Shown: positions 18,865-28,858, counted from the first letter of the stretch. The stretch is DNA of 64,000 bases from Bacillus sp. Xin1 (GCF_013314535.1 NZ_JABUAE010000001.1:62001-126000), one strand, 5' to 3'. Notes: generated by a model from the sequence alone, not told the origin. A program made the numbers and translations.

Positions 18865-18962
18865 GATAAAGTGAAACTTTAATCAGTGGGGTTTTCTTCA
18901 TCATCCACTGATTTTCAGCCCTCACCAATCGGGCCTTTAGGGGCAGTTGATCCCCCGCTGCT
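18865..18962 (+). repeat. interspersed intergenic repeat, copy 1 (forward)
   Basis: It starts gataaagtgaaactttaatc and contains the hairpin tcagtgggg...ccactga, then a block ccaatcgggcctttaggggc. The same order occurs near 20.2, 28.1 and 49.5 kb in this window. All copies are intergenic. It resembles the short bcr-type repeats known in B. cereus-group genomes; I cannot name the exact class. Confidence 0.75.
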
Positions 18963-19072
18963 ATATGAAAAATGAATAGAGAGCCTGCATGTGTAGTTTG
19001 ATTTTTTACTCATAAAATAACCCCCATGCACATAAACCTGTAATGACATACAGTTTGGGAGGGGGAAAAGAA

Positions 19073-20071
19073 GTGGCAACTGATCATTCATTACGTTTTT
19101 CATTAAAAGAATCGGTTTGGTTCCAAAAAGGACAGGAAGTCGAAGAACTTTTGTCAATTTCGTTAGATCCAGACGTTGAGATAGAAGAGCTTGAATACGA
19201 AGTAATTGTGAGAGGGCAATTGGATTTAACGGGGGAATATGTTGCAAGGCAAGATGATTCTGCATTTTTATTACGAGATTTATCTCCGGCGAAATCGATT
19301 GATTATGTAGAAACGAGAGAAGATGGTGTAAACGAACTTGTACATTCTTTTCCATTAGAAATTTCGATTCCGCGAAATCGAGTGAAACAAGTTGAAGAAT
19401 TGTATGTTTCCATTGAGGAATTTGATTATGAATTAAAGGAAAACGGTTGCCTGCAATTATTAGCAGATATATCGATATCTGGATTATGTGAGGACGAGAG
19501 AATACAGAATGAAATGCAAGAGGAAGAGATAGAGCATCTAGAAGTTGCTAGAATTGAGGAAGCAAAAGTGGTGGATGAGGATAAAGCACCAGCGGAAGTG
19601 GAAGAAGTAACAGTCCATACAGAATCAGATGGATGGGAGGATTATGCATTTGAGCCTTTCCAATTAGAGGAGCGTAAAGAACAAGAGTTAGAAGAGGTAG
19701 AAGATCTAGAAGAACCGGAAGAGGAAGAACGAGAAGAAGTAGCAAAAGAAACTACACCACAGTTTGAATTGTTTGGCCGGAAAGATTTTAAGAAAGAGAA
19801 GGAAAAGAAAGTAGAGGAAGAAGTCGAATCGGCATACTCGCAACGGGATGAAAATGCATTATACTTAACAAAATTGTTTTCGAAAGAGCCGGAAGAAGAA
19901 TTTACAAAATTACGTATGTATTTCGTGCAAGAAGGAGATACAATTGAATCGGTTGCAGAGCGATATGAAACGTCTGTCCAGCATCTACACCGCGTGAATA
20001 AAACAGATGAAGTATATTTAACTGCAGGGCAAATTATCTATATACCTGTGCCAAGAGTGAAGACAAAGTGA
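19073..20071 (+). CDS. spoVID: spore coat morphogenesis protein SpoVID
   Basis: A 332-aa protein that drives coat encasement of the forespore. The N-terminal beta-rich domain (about 1-140) matches SpoVID (HSLRFSLKESVWFQKGQEVE). A long, very acidic low-complexity middle follows (Glu-rich, about 150-270). A C-terminal LysM-like domain (about 280-330) starts RMYFVQEGDTIESVAERYET. The start is GTG, with ggaggggg 7 nt upstream. It is shorter than the B. subtilis protein (about 575 aa), mainly in the acidic linker. It works with SafA (53.4 kb) and SpoIVA. Confidence 0.93.
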   Translation: MATDHSLRFSLKESVWFQKGQEVEELLSISLDPDVEIEELEYEVIVRGQLDLTGEYVARQDDSAFLLRDLSPAKSIDYVETREDGVNELVHSFPLEISIPRNRVKQVEELYVSIEEFDYELKENGCLQLLADISISGLCEDERIQNEMQEEEIEHLEVARIEEAKVVDEDKAPAEVEEVTVHTESDGWEDYAFEPFQLEERKEQELEEVEDLEEPEEEEREEVAKETTPQFELFGRKDFKKEKEKKVEEEVESAYSQRDENALYLTKLFSKEPEEEFTKLRMYFVQEGDTIESVAERYETSVQHLHRVNKTDEVYLTAGQIIYIPVPRVKTK

Positions 20072-20167
20072 GTGAAGAAGCTTCTTCTTCACCTCTTTTC
20101 TTTTTATTATGCGATCGTGGGCAGTAAAACCACAACCCCAGGATTTAGAGAGAGATGAGGAAGTTAG

Positions 20168-20260
20168 GTGGGAGATAAACCGCCTATAAAAGCCCGGTTG
20201 GTTCAGGCTCATAATCAGTGAGGATGAAGAAATGCATACTGATTAAAGTTTCACTTTATC
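20168..20260 (-). repeat. interspersed intergenic repeat, copy 2 (reverse)
   Basis: Read on the minus strand it begins gataaagtgaaactttaatc and continues with a hairpin, then ccaaccgggcttttataggc. It is more diverged than copies 1 and 3. It fills the gap between spoVID and ysxE. Confidence 0.7.
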
Positions 20261-20291
20261 TTACGTTTTTGAATGAGAAAGGATCATTCGT

Positions 20292-21317
20292 ATGGATATA
20301 GAATTGAGAGATCGTTATGCGCCGATAGTACAGCGGTATCAATTGGACGTCCATCATATGGAAGAGCACGGGAGTGTCATAAAAATTTATACGAATCAAG
20401 GTCCATATGCATTAAAAAAATTGTCATCTCATCGATTGAAAAGAAATAATTTAATGTATCATGTTCAATTTTTACGTGAGAAGGGATTTACGCATTATGC
20501 CCCGATTTACCATGCGACAGATGGAAATCATATTTTGAGTGACGAAACATATAGTTATTATTTAATGCCTTGGCTAGAAAGAGCCGAGGGAAATGGAGAG
20601 GACAATGATCAATATCATAAAATGTTTCAGACGCTAGCGCTACTTCATCAAAGGACGGTAACAGAAGAGAAGTATACGGAAGAAGCATTAGAGGATCATT
20701 ATACAAATATCTCCGATCGTTGGGAGAAGGATGGAGAACTCTTAGAGGAATTCCTTGTAGAGTCTGAAGCGAAATGGTATATGTCTCCATTTGAACTACA
20801 GTACTGTACGTATTTTCATCATGTGATGAGGGCGCGTGAATTTGCCACGAAACAGCTTTCGGAGTGGCATGAAGCGATGAAAGAGAAAGAAAAAACACGC
20901 GTTTCTTTTATTCATGGTAATGTAGCAATGAATCATTTTTTATTTGATTATGAACGAAACGGTTATTTTATTAGTTTAGAAAAGTCACAATTTGCAACGC
21001 CAGTTCAAGATCTTGTCCGTTTTTATTCCCGCTCATTGAACACATACCCGATTGCAAGAAGCGATCGTTTCGAATGGTATCAGGTGTATCAAAAGAATTT
21101 TCCGTTTACGAAAGAAGAACAACTCCTAATGTTTGCTTATCTAACATATCCGTCCCCATTTATTAGGCAAATTCAATCTTATACAAGCAAACAGCAGAAA
21201 CGGGATGAAAAGAAAGAACTTCAAGGTGTGAAAATGTTACAGCAAGCACATTGGCTTGTAAGCAATATAGAATATTTCATTTCACAATTACAAGCTGCGC
21301 AGCAAGGAAATGAATAA
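20292..21317 (+). CDS. ysxE: YsxE, CotS-family spore coat protein
   Basis: A 341-aa protein of the CotS/YutH/YsxE family, which has a protein-kinase-like/APH fold and is found in the inner spore coat. The phosphotransferase-like loop VSFIHGNVAMNHFLFD holds a degenerate HGN in place of the HGD of active APH enzymes. The N-terminal region has GPYALKKLSSHR, with a kinase-like lysine. In B. subtilis spoVID, ysxE and valS are adjacent as here. Catalytic activity is doubtful. The RBS gagaaagga lies upstream of the ATG. Confidence 0.88.
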   Translation: MDIELRDRYAPIVQRYQLDVHHMEEHGSVIKIYTNQGPYALKKLSSHRLKRNNLMYHVQFLREKGFTHYAPIYHATDGNHILSDETYSYYLMPWLERAEGNGEDNDQYHKMFQTLALLHQRTVTEEKYTEEALEDHYTNISDRWEKDGELLEEFLVESEAKWYMSPFELQYCTYFHHVMRAREFATKQLSEWHEAMKEKEKTRVSFIHGNVAMNHFLFDYERNGYFISLEKSQFATPVQDLVRFYSRSLNTYPIARSDRFEWYQVYQKNFPFTKEEQLLMFAYLTYPSPFIRQIQSYTSKQQKRDEKKELQGVKMLQQAHWLVSNIEYFISQLQAAQQGNE

Positions 21318-21318
21318 T

Positions 21319-21352
21319 AGCCGTAGTCTCAAGTTGCCGTGAGGCTACGGCT
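21319..21352. terminator. hairpin between convergent ysxE and yszA-like gene
   Basis: AGCCGTAG (21319-21326) pairs with CTACGGCT (21345-21352), with inner ctca/tgag pairing. There is no good T-run on either side, so its strength as a terminator is uncertain. Confidence 0.5.
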
Positions 21353-21545
21353 GGAAATGTAAGCGGATTGTTGCTATAACAAAGATGATAAGGATGATGA
21401 AATCTAAGAAGGTTGGAAGTAGTAATGTGCGAATTCCTTGGAAAATAGTAAGTGGAATGGCAAAATCAGAAAATATCGTTTGTAAATTTCTAACCCATGA
21501 AGGGGCTGAAAAATTGTAGGTGCGTCGGTAGCGTCGCATAATCAA
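21345..21545 (-). CDS. yszA: YszA-like small protein
   Basis: A 66-aa basic protein with an N-terminal RRYRRTYNF segment and a hydrophobic C-terminal half (about residues 42-64) that is probably one membrane helix. A small conserved gene (yszA) occupies the same place between ysxE and valS in B. subtilis, and I assign it mainly by position and size. ggagg lies 5 nt before the TTG start; an internal ATG two codons later is an alternative. Role unknown. Confidence 0.6.
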   Translation of the reverse strand: MIMRRYRRTYNFSAPSWVRNLQTIFSDFAIPLTIFQGIRTLLLPTFLDFIILIIFVIATIRLHFQP

Positions 21546-21757
21546 TCATTCCTCCGTACAGAAAGCATTTAATAAACATTAATCTTGAAATACAGTATGC
21601 AGGATAAGTACCTAGGGTGCTTGTGCTGCTTTTTTTATTTTTCGTACGTAGGTTATAAAAAATGCTTACGCTAATTGATGATTACACACTGATTTTTGGA
21701 TGATGAGAAAATAAGGAATCTATCAATTGTAGAAAATTGTTGAAAAATATTTTTATC

Positions 21758-21786
21758 TTGACGAATATGGTTTCGTTTTTTACACT
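21758..21786 (+). promoter_or_regulatory. promoter of the valS T-box leader
   Basis: TTGACG (21758-21763), 17-nt spacer, TACACT (21781-21786). A TATAAT at 21793-21798 is an alternative -10 without a good -35. Confidence 0.5.
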
Positions 21787-21854
21787 ATTGTATATAATAA
21801 ATAACAATTATATAAATGCATTGAAGGGGAAGAGTATAACATTAAACGTCTGCA

Positions 21855-22063
21855 GAGAGGAGAATCATTGGCTGTGAGATTCTCTAGATAGTCATGTTAG
21901 AAGGTAGCCCTGGAGCATCTTTTCTGAACGGAGTCATTCTCATTAGGAAAAGACGGATTTGTCCGTTATCAAATTAAGAGTATAAGCAAATTTTGAATTT
22001 GTTTGTAAATAAAGGTGGTACCGCGATGTCCCTCGTCCTTTTTTGGATGAGGGACATTTTTTA
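21855..22063 (+). promoter_or_regulatory. tRNA-Val T-box riboswitch controlling valS
   Basis: The T-box AAAGGTGGTACCGCG is at 22011-22025. The stem I base is GAGAAT (21860-21865) with ATTCTC (21936-21941), and the codon GTC (21933-21935) directly precedes the closing strand, where the specifier is expected; GUC is valine. The terminator atgtccctc/gagggacat with a T-run lies at 22026-22063. Uncharged tRNA-Val would stabilise the antiterminator and allow valS expression. Confidence 0.93.
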
Positions 22064-22082
22064 TTTTGAAGGAGGGAAAATA

Positions 22083-24728
22083 ATGTCAAACACGGAAAAG
22101 AATTTACCAACTAAATATGATCATATGTCCGTTGAAGAAGGCCGTTATAAATGGTGGCTTGAAGGCAAGTATTTCGAAGCAAAAGGAGATGCGGAAAAAC
22201 AGCCGTATACAATTGTAATCCCGCCTCCAAACGTAACAGGTAAATTGCATTTAGGTCATGCTTGGGATACAACGCTTCAAGATATTTTAACACGTACAAA
22301 GCGTATGCAAGGATACGATGTATTATGGCTTCCTGGTATGGACCATGCGGGTATCGCAACGCAAGCGAAAGTAGAAGGGAAACTTCGTGAAGAAGGTATT
22401 TCACGTTACGACCTTGGTCGTGAGAAATTCCTTGAAAAAGCATGGGAATGGAAAGAAGAATATGCTTCTCACATTCGCGAGCAATGGGGAAAAGTTGGTC
22501 TAGGATTAGATTATACTCGTGAACGTTTCACATTAGATAAAGGCTTATCAGATGCGGTTAATAAAGTATTCGTTCAATTGTACGAAAAAGGTTTAATTTA
22601 CCGCGGTGAATATATCATTAACTGGGACCCTGCAACACGCACTGCCCTTTCTGATATTGAAGTAATTCATAAAGATGTTCAAGGTGCATTCTATCATATG
22701 AATTACCCATTAACAGACGGTTCTGGTCACATTCGTCTTGCGACAACTCGTCCAGAAACAATGCTTGGTGATACAGCGGTAGCAGTTCATCCAGAAGATG
22801 ATCGTTACAAGCATTTAATCGGAAAAACGGTTACACTTCCAATCGTAGAGCGTGAAATTCCGATTATTGCTGATGAGTATGTAGAGAAAGATTTCGGAAC
22901 AGGTGTTGTAAAAATCACACCAGCTCATGATCCGAATGATTTTGAAGTAGGTAACCGTCACGACTTACCGCGCATTTTAGTAATGAACGAAGACGGAACA
23001 ATGAACGAAAAAGCTGGTAAGTATAACGGTATGGATCGTTTCGAATGTCGTAAAGAGTTAGTAAAAGACTTGCAAGAAGCTGGTGTATTAGTAGAAATCG
23101 AGCCTCATATGCATGCGGTAGGTCATAGTGAGCGTAGCGGTGCAGTTGTTGAGCCTTACTTATCAACACAATGGTTCGTAAAAATGGCGCCACTTGCAGA
23201 AAAGGCTGTTGCTCTGCAACAAAAAGAAGAAGAAAAAGTAACATTTGTACCAGAACGTTTCGAGAACACATACTTACGTTGGATGGAAAACATTCACGAT
23301 TGGTGTATTTCTCGTCAATTATGGTGGGGACACCGCATCCCAGCTTGGTATCATAAAGAAACTGGTGAAGTATACGTAGGTACAGAAGCTCCAGCAGATA
23401 TCGAAAACTGGAACCAAGATAACGACGTACTTGATACATGGTTTAGCTCAGCATTATGGCCATTCTCAACACTTGGTTGGCCAAATGAAAATGATGAAGA
23501 CTTCAAACGCTACTATTCAACAGATGCGCTTGTAACGGGCTATGATATTATTTTCTTCTGGGTATCGCGTATGATTTTCCAAGGTTTAGAGTTTACAGGA
23601 GAGCGTCCATTTAAAGATGTATTAATTCATGGTCTTGTTCGTGATGAGCAAGGACGTAAAATGAGTAAGTCTTTAGGTAACGGTATTGATCCAATGGAAG
23701 TTATCGAGAAATACGGTGCAGATGCAATGCGCTTCTTCTTATCAACAGGAAGTGCACCAGGTCAAGATTTACGCTTTAGCATGGAGAAAGTAGAATCTAC
23801 TTGGAACTTCATTAATAAAATTTGGAATGCATCTCGTTTCGTATTAATGAACATGGATGACATGAAATATGAAGAAATTGATTTAACTGGTGAAAAATCA
23901 GTTGCAGATAAGTGGATTTTAACTCGCTTAAACGAAACAATCGAAAGTGTAACGCGTAACATGGATAAATATGAGTTCGGTGAAGCTGGTCGTTCATTAT
24001 ACAACTTCATTTGGGATGATTTCTGTGACTGGTACATTGAAATGGCGAAACTTCCACTATACGGTGAAGATGAAGCAGCTAAGAAAACGACTCGTTCGAT
24101 TTTAGCTTACGTACTAGACCAAACGATGCGTCTACTACACCCATTTATGCCGTTCGTAACGGAGAAAATTTGGCAACACTTACCGCATGAAGGTGAGTCT
24201 ATTACAGTAGCTGCATGGCCAACAGTTCGCGAAGATTTACAAGATACAGAAGCGGCAGCTGAAATGCATCTTCTAGTTGATATCATTCGCTCTGTTCGTA
24301 ACATCCGTGCGGAAGTAAACACGCCAATGAGTAAAAAAGTTCAACTGCAAATTAAAGCAAAAGACGAAGCAGTACTGACGCAGCTTACGAAAAACAGCTC
24401 TTACATTGAGCGTTTCTGTAATCCAAGTGAATTAACGATTAAGACGGATTTACAAGCACCAGAAAAAGCGATGACTGCAATCGTATCAGGTGCAGAGTTA
24501 TTCTTACCGTTAGCTGATCTTATCAATCTTGATGAAGAGAAAGCACGCCTTGAAAAAGAACTTGAGAAGTTCGATAAAGAGGTAGAGCGCGTACAGAAGA
24601 AACTTGCAAACCAAGGTTTCGTAGCAAAAGCTCCAGCGGCAGTTATTGAGGGAGAGCGTGCGAAAGAGCAAGATTACTTAGAAAAACGCGAAGCAGTTCG
24701 CCAACGTCTAGCTGATCTTCAAAAATAA
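22083..24728 (+). CDS. valS: valyl-tRNA synthetase
   Basis: An 881-aa class I synthetase. The HIGH motif appears as KLHLGHA, the KMSKS motif as [10 protein letters not shown], and the CP1 editing domain is present ([17 protein letters not shown]). A C-terminal coiled coil (from [17 protein letters not shown]) is typical of ValS. The start with gaaggaggg 8 nt upstream was chosen; a longer in-frame start would lie inside the T-box terminator. Regulation is by the T-box immediately upstream. Confidence 0.97.
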   Translation: MSNTEKNLPTKYDHMSVEEGRYKWWLEGKYFEAKGDAEKQPYTIVIPPPNVTGKLHLGHAWDTTLQDILTRTKRMQGYDVLWLPGMDHAGIATQAKVEGKLREEGISRYDLGREKFLEKAWEWKEEYASHIREQWGKVGLGLDYTRERFTLDKGLSDAVNKVFVQLYEKGLIYRGEYIINWDPATRTALSDIEVIHKDVQGAFYHMNYPLTDGSGHIRLATTRPETMLGDTAVAVHPEDDRYKHLIGKTVTLPIVEREIPIIADEYVEKDFGTGVVKITPAHDPNDFEVGNRHDLPRILVMNEDGTMNEKAGKYNGMDRFECRKELVKDLQEAGVLVEIEPHMHAVGHSERSGAVVEPYLSTQWFVKMAPLAEKAVALQQKEEEKVTFVPERFENTYLRWMENIHDWCISRQLWWGHRIPAWYHKETGEVYVGTEAPADIENWNQDNDVLDTWFSSALWPFSTLGWPNENDEDFKRYYSTDALVTGYDIIFFWVSRMIFQGLEFTGERPFKDVLIHGLVRDEQGRKMSKSLGNGIDPMEVIEKYGADAMRFFLSTGSAPGQDLRFSMEKVESTWNFINKIWNASRFVLMNMDDMKYEEIDLTGEKSVADKWILTRLNETIESVTRNMDKYEFGEAGRSLYNFIWDDFCDWYIEMAKLPLYGEDEAAKKTTRSILAYVLDQTMRLLHPFMPFVTEKIWQHLPHEGESITVAAWPTVREDLQDTEAAAEMHLLVDIIRSVRNIRAEVNTPMSKKVQLQIKAKDEAVLTQLTKNSSYIERFCNPSELTIKTDLQAPEKAMTAIVSGAELFLPLADLINLDEEKARLEKELEKFDKEVERVQKKLANQGFVAKAPAAVIEGERAKEQDYLEKREAVRQRLADLQK

Positions 24729-24738
24729 AAATCTTTTT

Positions 24739-24772
24739 AAAGAGACTTACCATATTGGTGAGTCTCTTTTAT
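24739..24772 (+). terminator. valS terminator
   Basis: AAAGAGACTtACC pairs with GGTGAGTCTCTTT and the sequence continues into T-rich DNA. Confidence 0.82.
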
Positions 24773-24820
24773 TTGCGTATAATAGGATTTAAGAAGGTTT
24801 GTTGAAAGGGGAAGGTATAC

Positions 24821-26122
24821 GTGATACATACATACGAAGAAGCAATAGAATGGATTCATAGTCGACTAAAGTTTGGTATTAAACCAGGATTAGAAAGAAT
24901 GCAGTGGATGTTAGAAGAACTTGGGAATCCTGAGCGTTATATAAAATGTGTTCATCTTGCAGGAACAAATGGAAAAGGTTCAACTTTAACATATATGCGT
25001 TATATGCTAGAAGCAGAAAAATATAAGGTCGGGACATTTACGTCTCCATATATTGAAACATTTAATGAACGAATTGGCGTGAATGGAAAACCGATTGCAG
25101 ACACAGAAATTGTTGAACTTGTAAATATGGTCAAACCAGTTGTAGAAAAATTAGATGAAACAGATTTAGGAGAAGCGACGGAGTTTGAAATTATTACAGT
25201 AATGGCAATCTGCTATTTTAGTAAAATAAACTTCTGCGATATCGTCTTGTTTGAAACAGGACTTGGAGGTCGTTTTGATTCTACAAATGTCGTTCATCCA
25301 GTTCTTACAATGATTACAAATATTGGCCGTGACCATATGCATATTCTAGGGAATACACTAGCAGAAATTGCGTATGAAAAAGCGGGCATTATTAAATCAG
25401 GTGTTCCTGTTATTACAGGCGTGCAGGATGAAGAAGCACTTGAGGTTATTCAAAAGGTTGCCAAAGAAAAAAATGCAAATCTTTATGAACTTGGAAAGCA
25501 ATTTACAGCAATTCACCAGCGATCCGATGAAGATGGAGAGCACTTTGATTTTTCTTGTCCATTCGCTTCGTTTGAAGAAATTCGGATTTCGATGAAAGGA
25601 AGTCATCAAGTAGGAAATGCAGCACTAGCATTGATGGGGGCTATGTATCTTAAGACATACTTATCATTCTTACTGGAGGAAGAACATATTCGAGTAGGAT
25701 TAAGTGAAGCATATTGGATTGGCCGATTTGAACGACTGCAAAGTAATCCGGACGTAATTATAGATGGTGCTCATAATCCAGAAGGAATTGCAAGTCTTGT
25801 GAAAACGGTGAAGGCTCATTATAGCGATAAGAATGTTATCGTTTTATTTACAGCTCTTGGTGATAAGCAATTAGACAATATGGTTGGTCCGCTTGAAACC
25901 GTAGCAGATGAAATGATTTTTACAACATTTACATTTGATCGAGCGATTTCTGCTAAGGAACTTGCTGCTCATTCAAATAAGGAATCAAAACAAGTTTTTG
26001 AGAACTGGAAAGAAGCGATTGATACGAAAATGAGCAAGCTACAAGAAAATGATGTTTTCATCATAACAGGCTCTCTTTACTTCATTTCAGAAGTTCGAAA
26101 ATATATTCATGACAAAAACTAG
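24821..26122 (+). CDS. folC: folylpolyglutamate synthase/dihydrofolate synthase
   Basis: A 433-aa Mur-ligase-family enzyme that adds glutamate to dihydropteroate and folates. The P-loop is LAGTNGKGSTLTYM (about residues 47-60). The region ETGLGGRFDSTNVV and the C-terminal IIDGAHNPEG are diagnostic. GTG start, with gaaagggg about 9 nt upstream. The order valS-folC-spoIIB-maf matches B. subtilis. It ends in a strong terminator. Confidence 0.95.
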   Translation: MIHTYEEAIEWIHSRLKFGIKPGLERMQWMLEELGNPERYIKCVHLAGTNGKGSTLTYMRYMLEAEKYKVGTFTSPYIETFNERIGVNGKPIADTEIVELVNMVKPVVEKLDETDLGEATEFEIITVMAICYFSKINFCDIVLFETGLGGRFDSTNVVHPVLTMITNIGRDHMHILGNTLAEIAYEKAGIIKSGVPVITGVQDEEALEVIQKVAKEKNANLYELGKQFTAIHQRSDEDGEHFDFSCPFASFEEIRISMKGSHQVGNAALALMGAMYLKTYLSFLLEEEHIRVGLSEAYWIGRFERLQSNPDVIIDGAHNPEGIASLVKTVKAHYSDKNVIVLFTALGDKQLDNMVGPLETVADEMIFTTFTFDRAISAKELAAHSNKESKQVFENWKEAIDTKMSKLQENDVFIITGSLYFISEVRKYIHDKN

Positions 26123-26149
26123 GACAGCGACTTGCTGTCCTAGTTTTTT
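26115..26149 (+). terminator. folC terminator
   Basis: AAAACTAGGACAGC (26115-26128) pairs with GCTGTCCTAGTTTT (26134-26147), with a T-run. The stem covers the folC stop. Confidence 0.88.
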
Positions 26150-26289
26150 GTTCTACAAATGAAGTCAAATGCATACATATAGGATAACAATATGGGACAA
26201 TTTGACGAACCTCTCCGACAAATATCTCGGTTTTTTTTGAAAGAAATATGTTATGATGCGGACAACGATAAGAGGTGAGGTGTGAGGGT

Positions 26290-27249
26290 ATGGACAAGCA
26301 ATCACGAACAATCTCAGTTAAAGTAAATGGAACGGAAGCAAATTACGAGGAAAAGAAGAAAGAAAAAGAAGAATTTGATTGGATGGTAGTAGAGAGTGAA
26401 ACAACGCAAAATGTAGTGCCGTTTCAAAAACATAAGTTACCATCTATTCGGCAGCAACGAAAGAAATGGAGTAATATATTTATTTTCACAGCTACTACCG
26501 CGATTATTATTGGCACAGTGTTAGGAATGGGAATGCTTCACTTGTTAACGGGACAAGGTGCGGTCCGGGAAGCTACAGTAACAAGTGGAGAAAAGAATAA
26601 TGGAGCAGAGCAAAAAGAAGTAACGGCTGAAGAGAAAAAAGCAGAAAAACCGAAAGTGGGAAATAGCGCTGCTTTAGAACCAATCACCTTATATTTCGTA
26701 CAAGGTGGTCTTTATTCTTCTGAAGAAAAAGGACAGGCAGCTATTCAGGAGTGGAAAGATAATGGGAGCGTAGCAGCTATTAAACCAAATGATGATAAAT
26801 ATTCACTTGTAGTTGGAATTTCTAGTAATGAGCAATCCATAGATCAATTAGTTGGAAAGTATAAAAAAGACGGAGTATCAGTTTTGAAAAAGAAATGGGA
26901 AATTACAGATCAAGCATTGCTGAAAGACGATAAAGAAGTTGGTCTGTTGTTAAGTAAGTTGCAGCCCTTATACATGCATTTTGTAAAATACTTGGCAGGT
27001 ATAGAAGTTGGGAATAAAAGTAATTCTAAAGAAGTAGCGACACTTGAGCAGGAATGGAAGGCTATTGAAAAAGAAGGGAAATCGATTAAACGTGAGGATG
27101 TAAAAAAAGTATATACGTATGCATCAGTAACTATGCAAACAATAAAAGAAGGGAAGACTGATAAAGAAACTGTAGCTAAATTGAACCAAGTTATTATTGA
27201 TGGTTTACTTTCCTATGAAAAAATAGTTTCGCAAAAAGCAAAAGAGTAG
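26290..27249 (+). CDS. spoIIB: stage II sporulation protein SpoIIB
   Basis: A 319-aa type II membrane protein. It has a cytoplasmic N-terminal part (about 1-60, basic and acidic), one transmembrane helix (about 65-88, IFIFTATTAIIIGTVLGMGM), an extracytoplasmic Glu/Lys-rich linker, a SPOR-like segment (ITLYFVQGGLYSSEEKGQAA at about 137-156) and a helical tail. SpoIIB localises to septa and helps septal peptidoglycan thinning during engulfment. The assignment rests on this layout and the folC-spoIIB-maf order. The ATG with gaggtgaggg upstream replaces a longer frame. Confidence 0.85.
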   Translation: MDKQSRTISVKVNGTEANYEEKKKEKEEFDWMVVESETTQNVVPFQKHKLPSIRQQRKKWSNIFIFTATTAIIIGTVLGMGMLHLLTGQGAVREATVTSGEKNNGAEQKEVTAEEKKAEKPKVGNSAALEPITLYFVQGGLYSSEEKGQAAIQEWKDNGSVAAIKPNDDKYSLVVGISSNEQSIDQLVGKYKKDGVSVLKKKWEITDQALLKDDKEVGLLLSKLQPLYMHFVKYLAGIEVGNKSNSKEVATLEQEWKAIEKEGKSIKREDVKKVYTYASVTMQTIKEGKTDKETVAKLNQVIIDGLLSYEKIVSQKAKE

Positions 27250-27465
27250 GATAATGAAGTAAGGGGAAAGGAGTGTATAAACTTCTTTTCTTTTCTTTTG
27301 GATTATATATCTATAGAAATGTTTTCGCGGGAGAGCATATATAGTTATATAGTGAGAAAATATCATTTTCCAAAAAGAAAAAGGTAATTCTCTCATTTGT
27401 AGGAAAGGTATTTGTTTGGTACGATCAAGGTATATTTTTCTGCTTGATGTAAGGAAGGAGAACGT

Positions 27466-28041
27466 ATGAAGAAACTTATTTTAGCATCTGGGTCACCGCG
27501 CCGAAAGGAATTGCTTGAACTAGCAGATGTATCGTTTGAAATTGTTGTAAGTGAAATAGAAGAAACAATTGGTGCGTATTCATCGCCTGCTGATATCGTA
27601 ATGTCACTTGCTTTGCAAAAAGCATCGGCTGTAGCAGAAAATCATGATGATTGTGTGGTATTAGGTGCAGACACAATTGTTACATATGAATCGCGTATTC
27701 TTGGTAAGCCTTCTGATGAGAAAGATGCGAAAGAAATGCTGCAACTATTATCAGGAAAAACACATGAAGTATATACAGGGGTTGCGCTTATTTCAAAAGA
27801 AAAAACAGTAACGTTCTATGAGCGTACAGAAGTAACGTTTTGGGAATTAACAGAAGAAGAGATTGATGCGTACATTGTATCGAAAGAACCACTTGATAAG
27901 GCTGGAAGTTACGGTATTCAAGGAAAGGGTTCCATCTTTGTTCAACATATTCAAGGAGATTACTACAGTGTAGTTGGGTTACCAATCGCACGTCTTGTTC
28001 GTGAATTAAAACAATTTGATAGTGATGCATCCCATGCGTGA
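27466..28041 (+). CDS. maf: Maf-type nucleotide pyrophosphatase
   Basis: A 191-aa Maf/HAM1-like protein that hydrolyses non-canonical nucleoside triphosphates and is linked to septum formation arrest. The N-terminal [12 protein letters not shown] loop is the diphosphate-binding motif, and VLGADTIV and GSYGIQGKG are conserved. The RBS aaggaagga lies 6 nt before the ATG. It precedes radC-mreBCD-minCD as in B. subtilis, but a terminator and an intergenic repeat separate it from radC. Confidence 0.94.
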   Translation: MKKLILASGSPRRKELLELADVSFEIVVSEIEETIGAYSSPADIVMSLALQKASAVAENHDDCVVLGADTIVTYESRILGKPSDEKDAKEMLQLLSGKTHEVYTGVALISKEKTVTFYERTEVTFWELTEEEIDAYIVSKEPLDKAGSYGIQGKGSIFVQHIQGDYYSVVGLPIARLVRELKQFDSDASHA

Positions 28042-28061
28042 AATTGCATGGGGTTTTCTTT
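28029..28061 (+). terminator. maf terminator
   Basis: CCCATGC (28031-28037) pairs with GCATGGG (28046-28052), followed by gttttctttg. Confidence 0.72.
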
Positions 28062-28063
28062 GC

Positions 28064-28160
28064 GATAAAGTGAAACTTTAATCAGCGGGGGTTTTCTTCA
28101 TCCCCCACTGATTATTAGTTGAACCAATCGGGCTCTTACTGCCCGTTAATGCGGGATAAA
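28064..28160 (+). repeat. interspersed intergenic repeat, copy 3 (forward)
   Basis: It begins gataaagtgaaactttaatc, has a strong hairpin cagcggggg...cccccactg, then ccaatcgggctcttactgcc and ends ttaatgcgggataaa. GATAAA occurs at both ends. This is the most complete-looking copy and lies between the maf terminator and radC. Confidence 0.78.
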
Positions 28161-28180
28161 ATTGAAAAAGGAGTGAGAAT

Positions 28181-28858
28181 ATGAACGGCATTCGTGATGT
28201 TTTGAAAGAGGAACAACCACGAGAACGTTTATTAGTAGAAGGAGCAAGCAATTTATCGAATCGGGAACTACTTGCAGTGTTACTTAGAACGGGCTCTAAA
28301 GAAGAGTCTGTTCTAACATTAGCAGATCGAATTTTATATCATTTTGACGGATTACGAATGTTGAAAGATGCCACAATAGAAGAAATGACAAGTATTCATG
28401 GTGTAGGAATCGCTAAGGCCTCTCAGTTAATCTCTGCTTTTGAACTAGGAAGGAGAATGGTGCGTTTAGAGTACCAAAATCGCTATAGTATTCGGAGTCC
28501 AGAAGATTGTGCTAGTTATATGATGGAAGAGATGCGCTTTTTGCAACAGGAACATTTTATTTGTTTATATTTAAATACGAAGAATCAAGTTATGCATCGG
28601 CAGACCGTGTTTATTGGTAGTCTAAATGCCTCAATTGTGCATCCTCGCGAGGTTTTCAAAGAAGCTTTTCGCCGCGCAGCAGCCTCTATTATATGTCTGC
28701 ACAATCACCCTTCAGGAGATCCCACGCCGAGCCGCGAAGATATTGAAGTGACAAGACGATTAGTAGAATGTGGAAGGATTATTGGTATTGAAGTCCTTGA
28801 TCACATCATTATAGGTGACCATAAATTCGTGAGTTTAAAAGAAAAAGGTCATATTTAA
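28181..28858 (+). CDS. radC: RadC-family JAB/MPN protein
   Basis: A 225-aa protein with an N-terminal UPF0758 region with helix-hairpin-helix (about 45-80, TSIHGVGIAKASQL) and a C-terminal JAB1/MPN-like metalloprotein domain with the motif HNHPSGDPTPSREDIEVT. The role is unclear despite the old DNA-repair name. RBS aaaggagtg lies 7 nt before the ATG. It lies between maf and mreB as in B. subtilis. An intergenic repeat occupies its upstream region, so its promoter may lie in or near it. Confidence 0.94.
   Translation: MNGIRDVLKEEQPRERLLVEGASNLSNRELLAVLLRTGSKEESVLTLADRILYHFDGLRMLKDATIEEMTSIHGVGIAKASQLISAFELGRRMVRLEYQNRYSIRSPEDCASYMMEEMRFLQQEHFICLYLNTKNQVMHRQTVFIGSLNASIVHPREVFKEAFRRAAASIICLHNHPSGDPTPSREDIEVTRRLVECGRIIGIEVLDHIIIGDHKFVSLKEKGHI

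Noticed and set aside
19047-19054. CATACAGT, a good match to a sigma-E -10 element, before spoVID
   Set aside because: Its start point would fall on the spoVID ribosome-binding site and no fitting -35 is present at the right distance.
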